Shown: positions 49,343 through 57,849 of the stretch, one piece after another
Numbering within the stretch: the stretch's first letter is position 1
How the letters are laid out: each line of letters opens with the position of its first letter
From: Nitrogeniibacter sp050293885
GTDB taxonomy: Bacteria; Pseudomonadota; Gammaproteobacteria; Burkholderiales; Rhodocyclaceae
Reading direction: 5' to 3'
NCBI GenBank assembly: GCA_050293885.1
Contig: JBNKNO010000001.1
Span: 62,001-126,000 of the forward strand
DNA: 64,000 nucleotides
The notes under the pieces: generated by a model
Seen by the model: the letters and a program-made list of their open reading frames with translations, nothing else
Database searches by the model: none
Told to the model about the DNA's origin: nothing
Program-made: the position numbers and the translations under genes

Positions 49343-52222
49343 CTAACCAAGGGTGAAGTAGAAGGTGGCACCGCTATCGACCGCGGCTTCTGCCCACACT
49401 CGACCGCCGTGACGGTGGATGATGCGGCTGACCGTGGCCAGACCAATGCCGGTGCCGGCAAAGTCGCTATCCCGGTGAAGCCGCTGGAAAGCGCCAAAAA
49501 GCTTGGTTGCGTATCGCATATCGAACCCGGCGCCATCGTCCTTGACAAAATACACCGGCTGCCCATTTTGGTGCAAGCAGCCCACTTGCACGTTTGCAAC
49601 GGGATTGTTCGCGGTGAATTTCCAGGCGTTGCGCAGCAGATTGTCCATCGCGATGCGTAGTAGATTGCGGTCGGCGTGAATGCGGATGTCTTCATCGACC
49701 TGGAACGTGACCTCGCGGTCGGGGAATTCCGACTGCAGGTAGTCGCCGATTTCGGTGGCGAGCGCACTGAGGTTGAAATCCTCCCGGCGCATTTCATCGC
49801 GGGTGATGCGAGAGAGTTTGAGCAGGTCGTCGATCAGGTTCTGCATGCGTGCCGTGGCGGCGCGAATGCGGCGCAGATACCCCAGGCCGGTCGTGTCCAG
49901 ACGATCGGCGAAATCTTCTTCGAGCATGCGCGAGAATCCGTCGATGCCGCGCAGCGGCGAACTGAGGTCGTGAGACACCGAGTAGCTGAATGATTCCAGC
50001 TCCTTGTTGGCGACGGTCAGTTCGGCGGTGCGCTCGCGCACGCGGGTTTCAAGGGCATTGTTGAGTGCGCGGATTTCCTGCTCGGCCTTGAGGCGATCGC
50101 TGATGTCGATGCCGATGCCGACCAGATGGCTGATGCCGCGCAGTTCGACATGAATGATGGTGAATACGTGAGGAACGGCGTGATCGTCGGGGCCCAGCAA
50201 GCGCGCCTCGACCGTGGTTTGCTCGGTGCGCAGCGCGTGCGTGAGCGCGTTCTGGAACGCGAGGCGATCGTCGGCGTGGCACAGGTTGCGTACCAGCAGA
50301 TTGGCTTCGTGGTCGAGATCGCGGCCGGTGACGCGCGCCAGGTTGAGGTTCCAGCGCACGATGCGGCCGCTCGATTCGAGCAGGAAGAACACCCCCGGGA
50401 GGCTCCGGATGATGGCGTCGGAGAGGTCGCGCTCGTCGCGCAGTGCCGCGCCGGCTGCCTTGAGCGAGGCGATGTCGGCGAAAATCCATAAGGCGCCGTC
50501 GTCCGGCCGGTCGGGATTGACGAGACGTCCGGTGATGTAGAACCAGTTACGCGAACCGTCGCGCCGCGTGAGCTCGAGCTCGCGGGTGATCTGCGATGCA
50601 CTCGCCAGCGCTTCATGCGCATCACCCAACAGCTCGGTCAGCGGCAGGCCGACGACCTCGTCGGCCGCACAGGCGAACAGTTCGCCGAATCGCTGGTTGG
50701 TTGCGGCAATGTGCTCGTCCTCGGCAAACACGATGCCGACCGGCACGTTGTCGAGAATGGCCTGCTTTTCGGTGAGCAATGCGCGAATGCTCTCCTGCGC
50801 CTGGCGTTGCTCGGTGATGTCGCCACTGGCGCCGGCAAAACGCACGACCTCGCCATCGGCATCCCACACGGCCTCTCCGCGGCTGCGGAACCAGCGATAA
50901 CTGTCGTCGCGATGGCGCAGCCGGTAGGTGACGTCGTAGGTCTCGTGCGTCTTGAAGTGGCGGTTGACGCTCGCTTCGATGCGCGCGCGATCGTCCGGGT
51001 GAATCAGCGCGACGAATACCGAGCGCCGGTTTGCCAGTTCGTCGTCACGATAGCCGAGCAGTTGCTTGAAGCGTGGCGAGAGGTAGTAGCGGTCGGTGCG
51101 CAGGTTCCAGTCCCAGATGCCGTCCGACGAACCGCGGATGGCGTAGTACAGTCGCTCTTCGCTCTCCCGCCGAGCGGCTTCGGAGAGTTTCTGGGCGTGA
51201 ATGTCGGTGATCGAGCCGGCATAGCGGTAGGCCTTGCCATGTTTGTCCCAGCGCGCCTGGCCGCGGCCGCGGAACCAGCGGTAGCTCCCGTCCCGGCAGC
51301 GCAGCCGGTAGGTTTCGTCGAAGGGCGTCTTTTTCTCGAGATGACCGTATTGTGCGTCCAGCACGCGGTCACGGTCGTCCGGGTGGAGCGCGGTCGAGAA
51401 GAAGAATCCACGCCGGAACTCGGCGTCGTCGTGATAGCCGAGCAGTTCGCGGAAACGTGGCGAGAAGTACACTTCGTTGGCGAGCAGGTCCCAGTCCCAG
51501 ACACCATCGCTGCTGCCCTGAACGACCAGTGAAAGCCGGTCATCCTTGGCTTTGAGACGATGGAACTGGTCGGCGAGCTTTTCCGCCATGCGATCGAAGG
51601 CGCGCCCCAGATCGCCGATTTCGTCGCTGCCGGGATCATCGATGCGTACGTCCAACTCGCCTCGCGCGAACTGCTTGCCGGCGTCGCGCAGTTTCTTCAG
51701 TCGTCCGGTCAGTCCGATGGTGACGAGCGCCATGAGCGCACACGACAAGGCGATGGCCACCGCGCTGGCAATGAGCGTTTGCGTGACGTAGGACGAACGC
51801 AGCGCATTGACGCGGTCGGTGCCGAAGCTGTAGCGAACCGTGCCGATTGTGGCATCGCCGACGCGTAGCGCGATTTCGTCGGCGACCATACTGCCTTCAG
51901 GCGCGGCGGAAACGCGGCTCGCGTGGGTCAGCACTCGTCCGCTGCTGTTCATCACGGCGATGCTTTGCAGGCCGTCGCTCAACAGCGCCTGACTGGCGAT
52001 GTCGTCGATGGTGGCCAGATCGTTCGTGCCGACCGGCGGGGCAAGTGCCGACGCCAGCAGTGGTTTGATCTGGCTGTTGATGAGCTCGATGTTGCTGCTC
52101 AGACTGCGGTCAGCCAGTTGCCAGCCAACGGTGGCGATGAAGGCAATGGTGATCGTTTGTACGAGCAGAACCACCGCGATCAGCTTCGGACGCAAACCCG
52201 GGTGGCGCCATGCGAGCTTCAT
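49343..52222 (-). CDS. Multi-PAS sensor histidine kinase
   Basis: The protein has 959 residues. Two membrane helices (about 13-33 and 148-170) bracket a periplasmic segment of about 115 residues. HAMP follows at about 171-225, then four PAS-like domains (two PAS_3 types at ~228-480, two more at ~485-730). A DHp domain has the phospho-His in SVSHDLSSPLRG, followed by the HATPase with NLLRNAWKFT and GTGIGLATVSRII. The DHp type matches bacteriophytochrome-like kinases, but no chromophore domain is seen. The ligand is unknown. Its partner is the receiver protein downstream. Confidence 0.92.
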   Translation of the reverse strand: MKLAWRHPGLRPKLIAVVLLVQTITIAFIATVGWQLADRSLSSNIELINSQIKPLLASALAPPVGTNDLATIDDIASQALLSDGLQSIAVMNSSGRVLTHASRVSAAPEGSMVADEIALRVGDATIGTVRYSFGTDRVNALRSSYVTQTLIASAVAIALSCALMALVTIGLTGRLKKLRDAGKQFARGELDVRIDDPGSDEIGDLGRAFDRMAEKLADQFHRLKAKDDRLSLVVQGSSDGVWDWDLLANEVYFSPRFRELLGYHDDAEFRRGFFFSTALHPDDRDRVLDAQYGHLEKKTPFDETYRLRCRDGSYRWFRGRGQARWDKHGKAYRYAGSITDIHAQKLSEAARRESEERLYYAIRGSSDGIWDWNLRTDRYYLSPRFKQLLGYRDDELANRRSVFVALIHPDDRARIEASVNRHFKTHETYDVTYRLRHRDDSYRWFRSRGEAVWDADGEVVRFAGASGDITEQRQAQESIRALLTEKQAILDNVPVGIVFAEDEHIAATNQRFGELFACAADEVVGLPLTELLGDAHEALASASQITRELELTRRDGSRNWFYITGRLVNPDRPDDGALWIFADIASLKAAGAALRDERDLSDAIIRSLPGVFFLLESSGRIVRWNLNLARVTGRDLDHEANLLVRNLCHADDRLAFQNALTHALRTEQTTVEARLLGPDDHAVPHVFTIIHVELRGISHLVGIGIDISDRLKAEQEIRALNNALETRVRERTAELTVANKELESFSYSVSHDLSSPLRGIDGFSRMLEEDFADRLDTTGLGYLRRIRAATARMQNLIDDLLKLSRITRDEMRREDFNLSALATEIGDYLQSEFPDREVTFQVDEDIRIHADRNLLRIAMDNLLRNAWKFTANNPVANVQVGCLHQNGQPVYFVKDDGAGFDMRYATKLFGAFQRLHRDSDFAGTGIGLATVSRIIHRHGGRVWAEAAVDSGATFYFTLG

Positions 52223-52282
52223 GTCACAAGGATTCCGTAGATTTCAACGTGTGCGCAGGGCTTGTGGCCGATACACGGCGTG

Positions 52283-53218
52283 TCACGGAAGCTCCCGGGC
52301 ATGGAGCACAAAGATCTTGTCGTCGGCGTGTTCGTCCGCAATCCATGTGAACGGCAGCTCGGGGAACGCGGCCTCGACGATGTCGCGGTTGTACCCGACC
52401 TCGACCAGCAGCAGGCCTTCGGGCGTGAGATGTTCGCGGGCACCGGCGATGAGCTTGCGCACCACGTCGAGCCCGTCTTCACCCGAAGCCAGCGACATCT
52501 CCGGCTCATGCCGGTATTCGTCGGGCAGCGTGGCCATGTCGGCGGCAGTCACGTAGGGCGGGTTGCTGATGATGAGGTCGTAGCGCTTGTCGCCCAGCGG
52601 CGCGAAGGTGTCGCCCTGATGAAGCGTAATCTGCTCCTGCAGACCGTAGTCGGCCACGTTTTCACGCGCGACATCGAGCGCATCGGCCGACAGGTCCACC
52701 GCGTCGATGGTGGCAGCGGGAAAGGCGTCGGCCATGAGGATGGCCAGACAGCCCGAGCCGGTGCAGATGTCGGCGGCGTGAATGATGCGCGTCGGGTCGT
52801 CCACCCACGGCGCCAGACCTTCCGCGAGCAGCGCGGCAAAGTAGGAACGCGGCACGATCACGCGTGGGTCGACCTTGAAACGATACGGCCCCAGCCAGGC
52901 TTCGCCGGTGATGTAAGCGGCCGGCTCGTGCGTGGTGACGCGGCGCTCGATCACCTCGAGCAATTCGATGCGCTCCTCGATGGGAATGCAGGCGTCGAGA
53001 AAGGGTTCGAGCCGATCGAGCGGCAGCGCGAGGGTGTGCAGCAGCAAATACACGGCCTCGTCCCACGCATTGTCCGAGCCGTGGCCGAAGAACAGTCCGG
53101 CGCGGTTGAAGCGCGTGATCGCGTAGCGCAGCCAGTCGCGAAGGGTAACGAGCTCGACCAGCGGGCCGCTGTGTTCGTGATCGTCGTCGTGGTCCGGGTG
53201 GTCGGTGTGGTCGTTCAT
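52283..53218 (-). CDS. prmB: Ribosomal protein L3 glutamine methyltransferase PrmB
   Basis: The protein has 311 residues. The SAM motif ADICTGSGCLAILMA and the Gln-recognition motif ISNPPYV are typical of the PrmB/HemK family. The N-terminal helical region and length favour PrmB over PrmC. It methylates a Gln of L3. The His/Asp-rich start (DHTDHPDHDDDHEHS) is unusual and might bind metal. It lies 2 bp after dapE. Confidence 0.9.
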   Translation of the reverse strand: MNDHTDHPDHDDDHEHSGPLVELVTLRDWLRYAITRFNRAGLFFGHGSDNAWDEAVYLLLHTLALPLDRLEPFLDACIPIEERIELLEVIERRVTTHEPAAYITGEAWLGPYRFKVDPRVIVPRSYFAALLAEGLAPWVDDPTRIIHAADICTGSGCLAILMADAFPAATIDAVDLSADALDVARENVADYGLQEQITLHQGDTFAPLGDKRYDLIISNPPYVTAADMATLPDEYRHEPEMSLASGEDGLDVVRKLIAGAREHLTPEGLLLVEVGYNRDIVEAAFPELPFTWIADEHADDKIFVLHARELP

Positions 53219-53220
53219 GC

Positions 53221-54363
53221 TCAGCTCGTCAGCAGGTTTTCCAGGGTGCGGCGGTAGATGTCGCTGAGGGGCTCGAGCGCATCGAGCGCGATCCGCTCGT
53301 CAATCTTGTGGATGGTCGCATTGACCGGGCCGAATTCGATCACCTGGTCGCAGATGCGGGCGATGAAGCGGCCGTCGGAGGTGCCGCCGGTGGTCGAGAT
53401 TTCCGGGGTCATGCCGCAGGTGGCGTCGATGGCTTTGCCGATCGCCTCGACCAGCGTGCCACGCGGGGTGAGGTAGGGCTGGCCGGAGAGGCGCCAGTCG
53501 ATGCGGTAGTCCAGCTTGTGGCGGTCGAGCACCTCATGCACGCGGGCCTTGAGGCCTTCGTCGGTGCACGCGGCGGAGAAGCGGAAATTGAACATCACTT
53601 CCATAGAGCCCGGAATGACGTTGTTGGCCCCTGTGCCAGCGTGGATGTTGGACATCTGCCAACTGGTGGGCGGGAAGTACTCGTCGCCTTGGTCCCACAC
53701 GGTGGCGGCCAGTTCGGCAAGCGCCGGCGCGGCGAGGTGGATCGGGTTCCGGGCCAGATGCGGATAGGCGATATGCCCCTGCTGGCCATTGACCGTCAAG
53801 GTGCCCGAGAGGCTGCCGCGGCGGCCGTTCTTGACCATGTCGCCCAGTCGCGTCACCGAGGTCGGTTCGCCGACGATGCAGTAGTCGAGCCGTTCGCCGC
53901 GTGCTTCGAAGGCTTCGACCACGGCGACCGTGCCATCGGTGGCATCGCCTTCCTCATCGGAGGTGAGCAGCAGCGCGATGCGGCCCGAGTGGTCGGGATG
54001 TGCCGCCACAAAGGCCTCGATGGCGGTGACGAAGGCGGCGAGCGAGCTTTTCATGTCGGCCGCGCCGCGCCCGTAGAGATGGCCGTCTCGCACGCTCGGT
54101 TCGAACGGCGGGGACTGCCAGCGCTCGACCGGACCGGTCGGCACCACGTCGGTGTGGCCGGCAAAGCAGATCGTGGGCGCGCTGCTGCCCCGGTGCGCCC
54201 ACAGGTTGCAGGTGCCGTTGCGGTCGATGCGCTCCAAGGTGAAGCCGAGCGGCTCGAGTCGCGCGCTGATGAGTTCGAGGCAACCGGCGTCCTCGGGGGT
54301 GACCGACTCGCGCCGGATGAGCTCGCAGGCCAGTGCCCGCGTCGGTGAATCGGATTGGGGCAT
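53221..54363 (-). CDS. dapE: Succinyl-diaminopimelate desuccinylase
   Basis: The protein has 380 residues from ATG 54363. The di-zinc M20 motifs are FAGHTDVVP, GRGAADMKSSLAAF and SDEEGDATDGT. It removes succinate in the lysine/diaminopimelate pathway. It is in one cluster with dapC and dapD, but a pilus ATPase gene separates it from dapD. Confidence 0.96.
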   Translation of the reverse strand: MPQSDSPTRALACELIRRESVTPEDAGCLELISARLEPLGFTLERIDRNGTCNLWAHRGSSAPTICFAGHTDVVPTGPVERWQSPPFEPSVRDGHLYGRGAADMKSSLAAFVTAIEAFVAAHPDHSGRIALLLTSDEEGDATDGTVAVVEAFEARGERLDYCIVGEPTSVTRLGDMVKNGRRGSLSGTLTVNGQQGHIAYPHLARNPIHLAAPALAELAATVWDQGDEYFPPTSWQMSNIHAGTGANNVIPGSMEVMFNFRFSAACTDEGLKARVHEVLDRHKLDYRIDWRLSGQPYLTPRGTLVEAIGKAIDATCGMTPEISTTGGTSDGRFIARICDQVIEFGPVNATIHKIDERIALDALEPLSDIYRRTLENLLTS

Positions 54364-54374
54364 GCGGGAGTCAG

Positions 54375-55574
54375 TCAGCCTTGGTCGAGATTCAAGGTGA
54401 ATTCGCTGAACGAGGCACCATCGGGCTGCGTTGCTTCGAAGTCGATGATGTCCGATTTCTTCTTCTCGGATCCGCTGTCCTTGGCCGAGTTCTTGCTCAG
54501 TTGCGAGTTGTTGATCAGCCACGACAGGTTGGTCGGCGAGTCGGCGTGTGCCAGCGCTTCTTCGAGCGTGATGATGTTTTCGCGATAGAGCCGGAACAGA
54601 TCCTGCTCGAAGGTTTGCGAGCCCGGCGCCAGCGACTGCTCCATGGCCTCCTTGATGCCCGACAGTTCGCCGCGGTCGATGAGTTCGGCCACGTGGCGGG
54701 TGTTCATGAGCATTTCCAGCGCCGGCAGGCGCGTGCCGTCGGGGCGTCGCACCAGGCGTTGCGAAATGATGCATTTGAGCGCGACCGCAAGATCGAGATA
54801 GAGCAGGGGGCGGTTCTCGAGCGGGAAGAAGTTAACGACGCGGTTGAGCGCGTGGTAAGCGTTGTTGGCGTGCAGCGTGGCCAGGCACAGATGACCTGTC
54901 TGCGCATAGGCGAGCGCGGCCTGCATGGTTTCCTGATCACGGATCTCGCCGATCAGAATGCAGTCGGGCGCCTGACGCATGGCGTTCTTGAGCGCCGAAT
55001 GCCAGTCTTGCGTGTCGATGCCGATCTCGCGCTGGTTGATGATCGACTTGTTGTGCTTGAACAGGTATTCGATCGGATCCTCGATGGTGAGGATGTGACC
55101 ATTGCGGTGGCGATTGCGATGATCGATCATCGAGGCCATGGTGGTCGACTTGCCCGACCCGGTGGCGCCCACCACCAGGACCAGGCCGCGCTTTTCCATG
55201 ATCACGTTGCCCAGTTCGGCGGGCAGCATGAGCGAATCGAGCGTGGGAATGTCGCCCTGGATGAAACGCACCACGATGGCGACGCTGCTGCGTTGCCAGA
55301 ACACGTTGACGCGGAAGTTGCCCAGATCGCGCCGACCGAACGACATGTTCATCTCTTTGTCGCGCTGGAAGCGGGCAATCTGCTCCGGCGCCATGATCTC
55401 GAACGCCATGCGCTGGATCATGGCTGGATCCATCGTCTGTTGATTGATGGGGATCGTTTCCCCCTCGATCTTGATGTGAATCGGGATGCCGGCAGTGATG
55501 AAGATGTCCGAGGCTTTCTTCTCGGCCATCAGCGTGAACAGCTTGTCCAGAATCATCGGCTTGGCTTCTTCCAC
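54375..55574 (-). CDS. pilU: PilT/PilU-type pilus retraction ATPase
   Basis: The protein has 399 residues with a GTG start (GAGGAG 9 bp upstream); an ATG six codons in is possible. Walker A GATGSGKST, Asp-box IEDPIEYLF, Walker B ILIGEIRDQETM and His-box GHLCLATLHANN are present. The PilT AIRNLIRE signature is replaced by LIDRGELSGIKEAMEQ, and there is a long polar C-terminal tail, so PilU is favoured. It drives type IV pilus retraction with PilT. It lies between dapD and dapE, away from other pil genes in view. Confidence 0.88.
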   Translation of the reverse strand: MEEAKPMILDKLFTLMAEKKASDIFITAGIPIHIKIEGETIPINQQTMDPAMIQRMAFEIMAPEQIARFQRDKEMNMSFGRRDLGNFRVNVFWQRSSVAIVVRFIQGDIPTLDSLMLPAELGNVIMEKRGLVLVVGATGSGKSTTMASMIDHRNRHRNGHILTIEDPIEYLFKHNKSIINQREIGIDTQDWHSALKNAMRQAPDCILIGEIRDQETMQAALAYAQTGHLCLATLHANNAYHALNRVVNFFPLENRPLLYLDLAVALKCIISQRLVRRPDGTRLPALEMLMNTRHVAELIDRGELSGIKEAMEQSLAPGSQTFEQDLFRLYRENIITLEEALAHADSPTNLSWLINNSQLSKNSAKDSGSEKKKSDIIDFEATQPDGASFSEFTLNLDQG

Positions 55575-55639
55575 AGTCGTCAGCTCCTCTTTCGGGCCCG
55601 CGCACCTGCGCAGGCCCGTATGTTTGTCGCTGTCAGGGG

Positions 55640-56461
55640 TCAGGCGCCGCGCAGCAGCTCGTTGATACCGGTCTTGGCGCGGGTCTGCGCATCGACGCGT
55701 TTCACGATCACCGCGCAGTACAGGCTGTACTTGCCGTCGGCGGACGGCAGACTGCCCGGCACCACCACGGCGCCAGCCGGAACACGCCCATAGCTGTACT
55801 GGCCGGTTTCGCGATCGTAGATCTTGGTGCTCTGGCCAATGTACACGCCCATGGAGATGACAGCGTTCTCCTCGATAACGACACCTTCAACGACTTCTGA
55901 ACGCGCGCCGACGAAGACGTTGTCCTCGATGATCACCGGGCCGGCCTGCACCGGCTCGAGCACGCCGCCGATGCCAACGCCACCCGACAGGTGCACGTTC
56001 TTGCCGATCTGGGCGCAGGAACCGACGGTGGCCCAGGTATCGACCATCGTGCCGTCATCAACGTAGGCGCCGATGTTCACGTAGGAGGGCATCAGCACCA
56101 CGTTCTTGCCGATGAAGCTGCCCTTGCGCGCGGTGGCCGGCGGCACGACGCGGAAGCCGCCTTGCTGGAACTGCTCGGGCGTGTAGTCGCCGAACTTGGT
56201 GGCCACCTTGTCGAAGTAGTTGGTCGAACCGCCCGGCATGATCGCGTTGTCGCGCAGGCGGAAGGAGATCAGCACGGCTTTCTTGATCCACTGATTGACC
56301 ACCCAGTCGCCATCCTTCTTTTCGGCCACACGCAGGCTGCCGTTGTCGAGGCCGGCGATCACCGCCTCAACCGCGTCGCGGATTTCGGCCGGGGCCTCGG
56401 TGGGGGACAGGCTGGCGCGGTTTTCAAAGGCGTCGTTGATGATTTGCTCAAGCGCTTGCAT
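55640..56461 (-). CDS. dapD: Tetrahydrodipicolinate N-succinyltransferase
   Basis: The protein has 273 residues. Hexapeptide repeats include MPSYVNIGAYVDDGTMVDTW and IGGVLEPVQAGPVIIEDNVF. It succinylates tetrahydrodipicolinate. It is 30 bp downstream of dapC. Confidence 0.97.
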   Translation of the reverse strand: MQALEQIINDAFENRASLSPTEAPAEIRDAVEAVIAGLDNGSLRVAEKKDGDWVVNQWIKKAVLISFRLRDNAIMPGGSTNYFDKVATKFGDYTPEQFQQGGFRVVPPATARKGSFIGKNVVLMPSYVNIGAYVDDGTMVDTWATVGSCAQIGKNVHLSGGVGIGGVLEPVQAGPVIIEDNVFVGARSEVVEGVVIEENAVISMGVYIGQSTKIYDRETGQYSYGRVPAGAVVVPGSLPSADGKYSLYCAVIVKRVDAQTRAKTGINELLRGA

Positions 56462-56491
56462 GGGTATGGGTCTCTCTTATCTCAATGAAAT

Positions 56492-57688
56492 TCAGGCGGA
56501 CTGCTTGCAATACGCAACGATGCGTTCGGCAGCCTCGATACATTCTTCCGGTGTGGCAACCAGCGCGATACGCACGAAACCGGCGCCGGGATTGGCGCCA
56601 TCCGCCTCGCGGGCCAAATAGCTGCCGGGCAAAACCGTCACATTATATGCAGCCTGCAGGCCGCGCGCGAAGTCGGTATCCGACCCCGGCGTGCGTGCCC
56701 ACAAATAGAAGCCGGCATCCGGTTTGCGGATGCCCAGGTGCGGCGCCAGCATGGGGATGATGCGCTCGAACTTGTCGCGGTACAGACGGCGGTTCTCCTG
56801 CACATGGGCCTCGTCGTTCCATGCCGCCACCGAAGCCGCCTGCATGGTCGTGCCCATGGCGCAGCCGTGGTAGGTGCGATAGCGCAGGAACTGCTTGAGA
56901 ATGCGTGCGTCGCCGGCGACGAAACCGGAACGCAGGCCCGGCACGTTGGAACGTTTCGACAGGCTGGAGAAGCTCACCAGATTGCGAAAATCGCTTCGGC
57001 CAGCGGCCACGGACGCTTCGAGTGCACCCAGCGGCGGCGCGGCTTCGTCGAAATAGATTTCCGAATAGCACTCGTCGGCGGCGATGACGAAGCCGAATTC
57101 GTCCGATGCCGCAAACAGCACGTTCCATTCGTCCTGCGTCATCACGTGCCCGGTCGGGTTGCCTGGCGAGCACACATAGACGAGTTGCACGGAACGCAGC
57201 GTGTCGGCATCCAGACGACGCAGGTCGAAGGCAAAATCGTTGGCCTCCACCGTGTTGATGAACACCGGCTCGGCGCCCGCCAGCAGCGCGGCGCCTTCAT
57301 AGATTTGATAAAACGGATTCGGGCACAGCACCGTGGCGCCCGGACGCGATCGATCGACCACGCACTGCGCGAAGGCGAACAACGCCTCGCGCGATCCATT
57401 GACTGGCAACACCTGGGTGGCGGCATCCACGGCCGGTAGCTGATAGCGGCGCTCGAGCCAGTGCGCGATGCTCTGGCGCAAGGCCTCGGTGCCGCCCGTG
57501 AGCGGGTAGACGGCCAGCCCGTCCAGATTGGCCGCCATGGCCTCGGTGACGATGCGCGGCGTGGCATGACGCGGCTCGCCGATCGACAGGCGAATGGGCG
57601 CCAGGTCGGCGGGTGTTTCAATGCCCTCGAAGAGCTTGCGCAGCTTTTCAAACGGGTAGGGATGGAGTCGGTCGAGGTCGGGATTCAC
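56492..57688 (-). CDS. dapC: N-succinyldiaminopimelate aminotransferase
   Basis: This is a 398-residue fold-I PLP enzyme with a GTG start. CSPGNPTGHVMT and SFSSLSKRSNVPGLRSGF (PLP lysine in SLSK) are typical of the proteobacterial DapC group. It transaminates the succinylated intermediate between DapD and DapE. It is the first gene of the dap run and is divergent from smc, 161 bp apart. Confidence 0.94.
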   Translation of the reverse strand: MNPDLDRLHPYPFEKLRKLFEGIETPADLAPIRLSIGEPRHATPRIVTEAMAANLDGLAVYPLTGGTEALRQSIAHWLERRYQLPAVDAATQVLPVNGSREALFAFAQCVVDRSRPGATVLCPNPFYQIYEGAALLAGAEPVFINTVEANDFAFDLRRLDADTLRSVQLVYVCSPGNPTGHVMTQDEWNVLFAASDEFGFVIAADECYSEIYFDEAAPPLGALEASVAAGRSDFRNLVSFSSLSKRSNVPGLRSGFVAGDARILKQFLRYRTYHGCAMGTTMQAASVAAWNDEAHVQENRRLYRDKFERIIPMLAPHLGIRKPDAGFYLWARTPGSDTDFARGLQAAYNVTVLPGSYLAREADGANPGAGFVRIALVATPEECIEAAERIVAYCKQSA

Positions 57689-57849
57689 GGGCAGGGACGC
57701 GGCTGAATTGGGCGCCGGCGACTTGCAATAAGTTGCATGTGTATGGCGCGGTCGGGAACGGCGAAGATGCTATCATAGCGCGCTTGTCCAGACCGGCCTC
57801 GAGGTGAGCTTTTCACCGCCCGGACCCCTCGAATTCAGATCGCGCCCAC

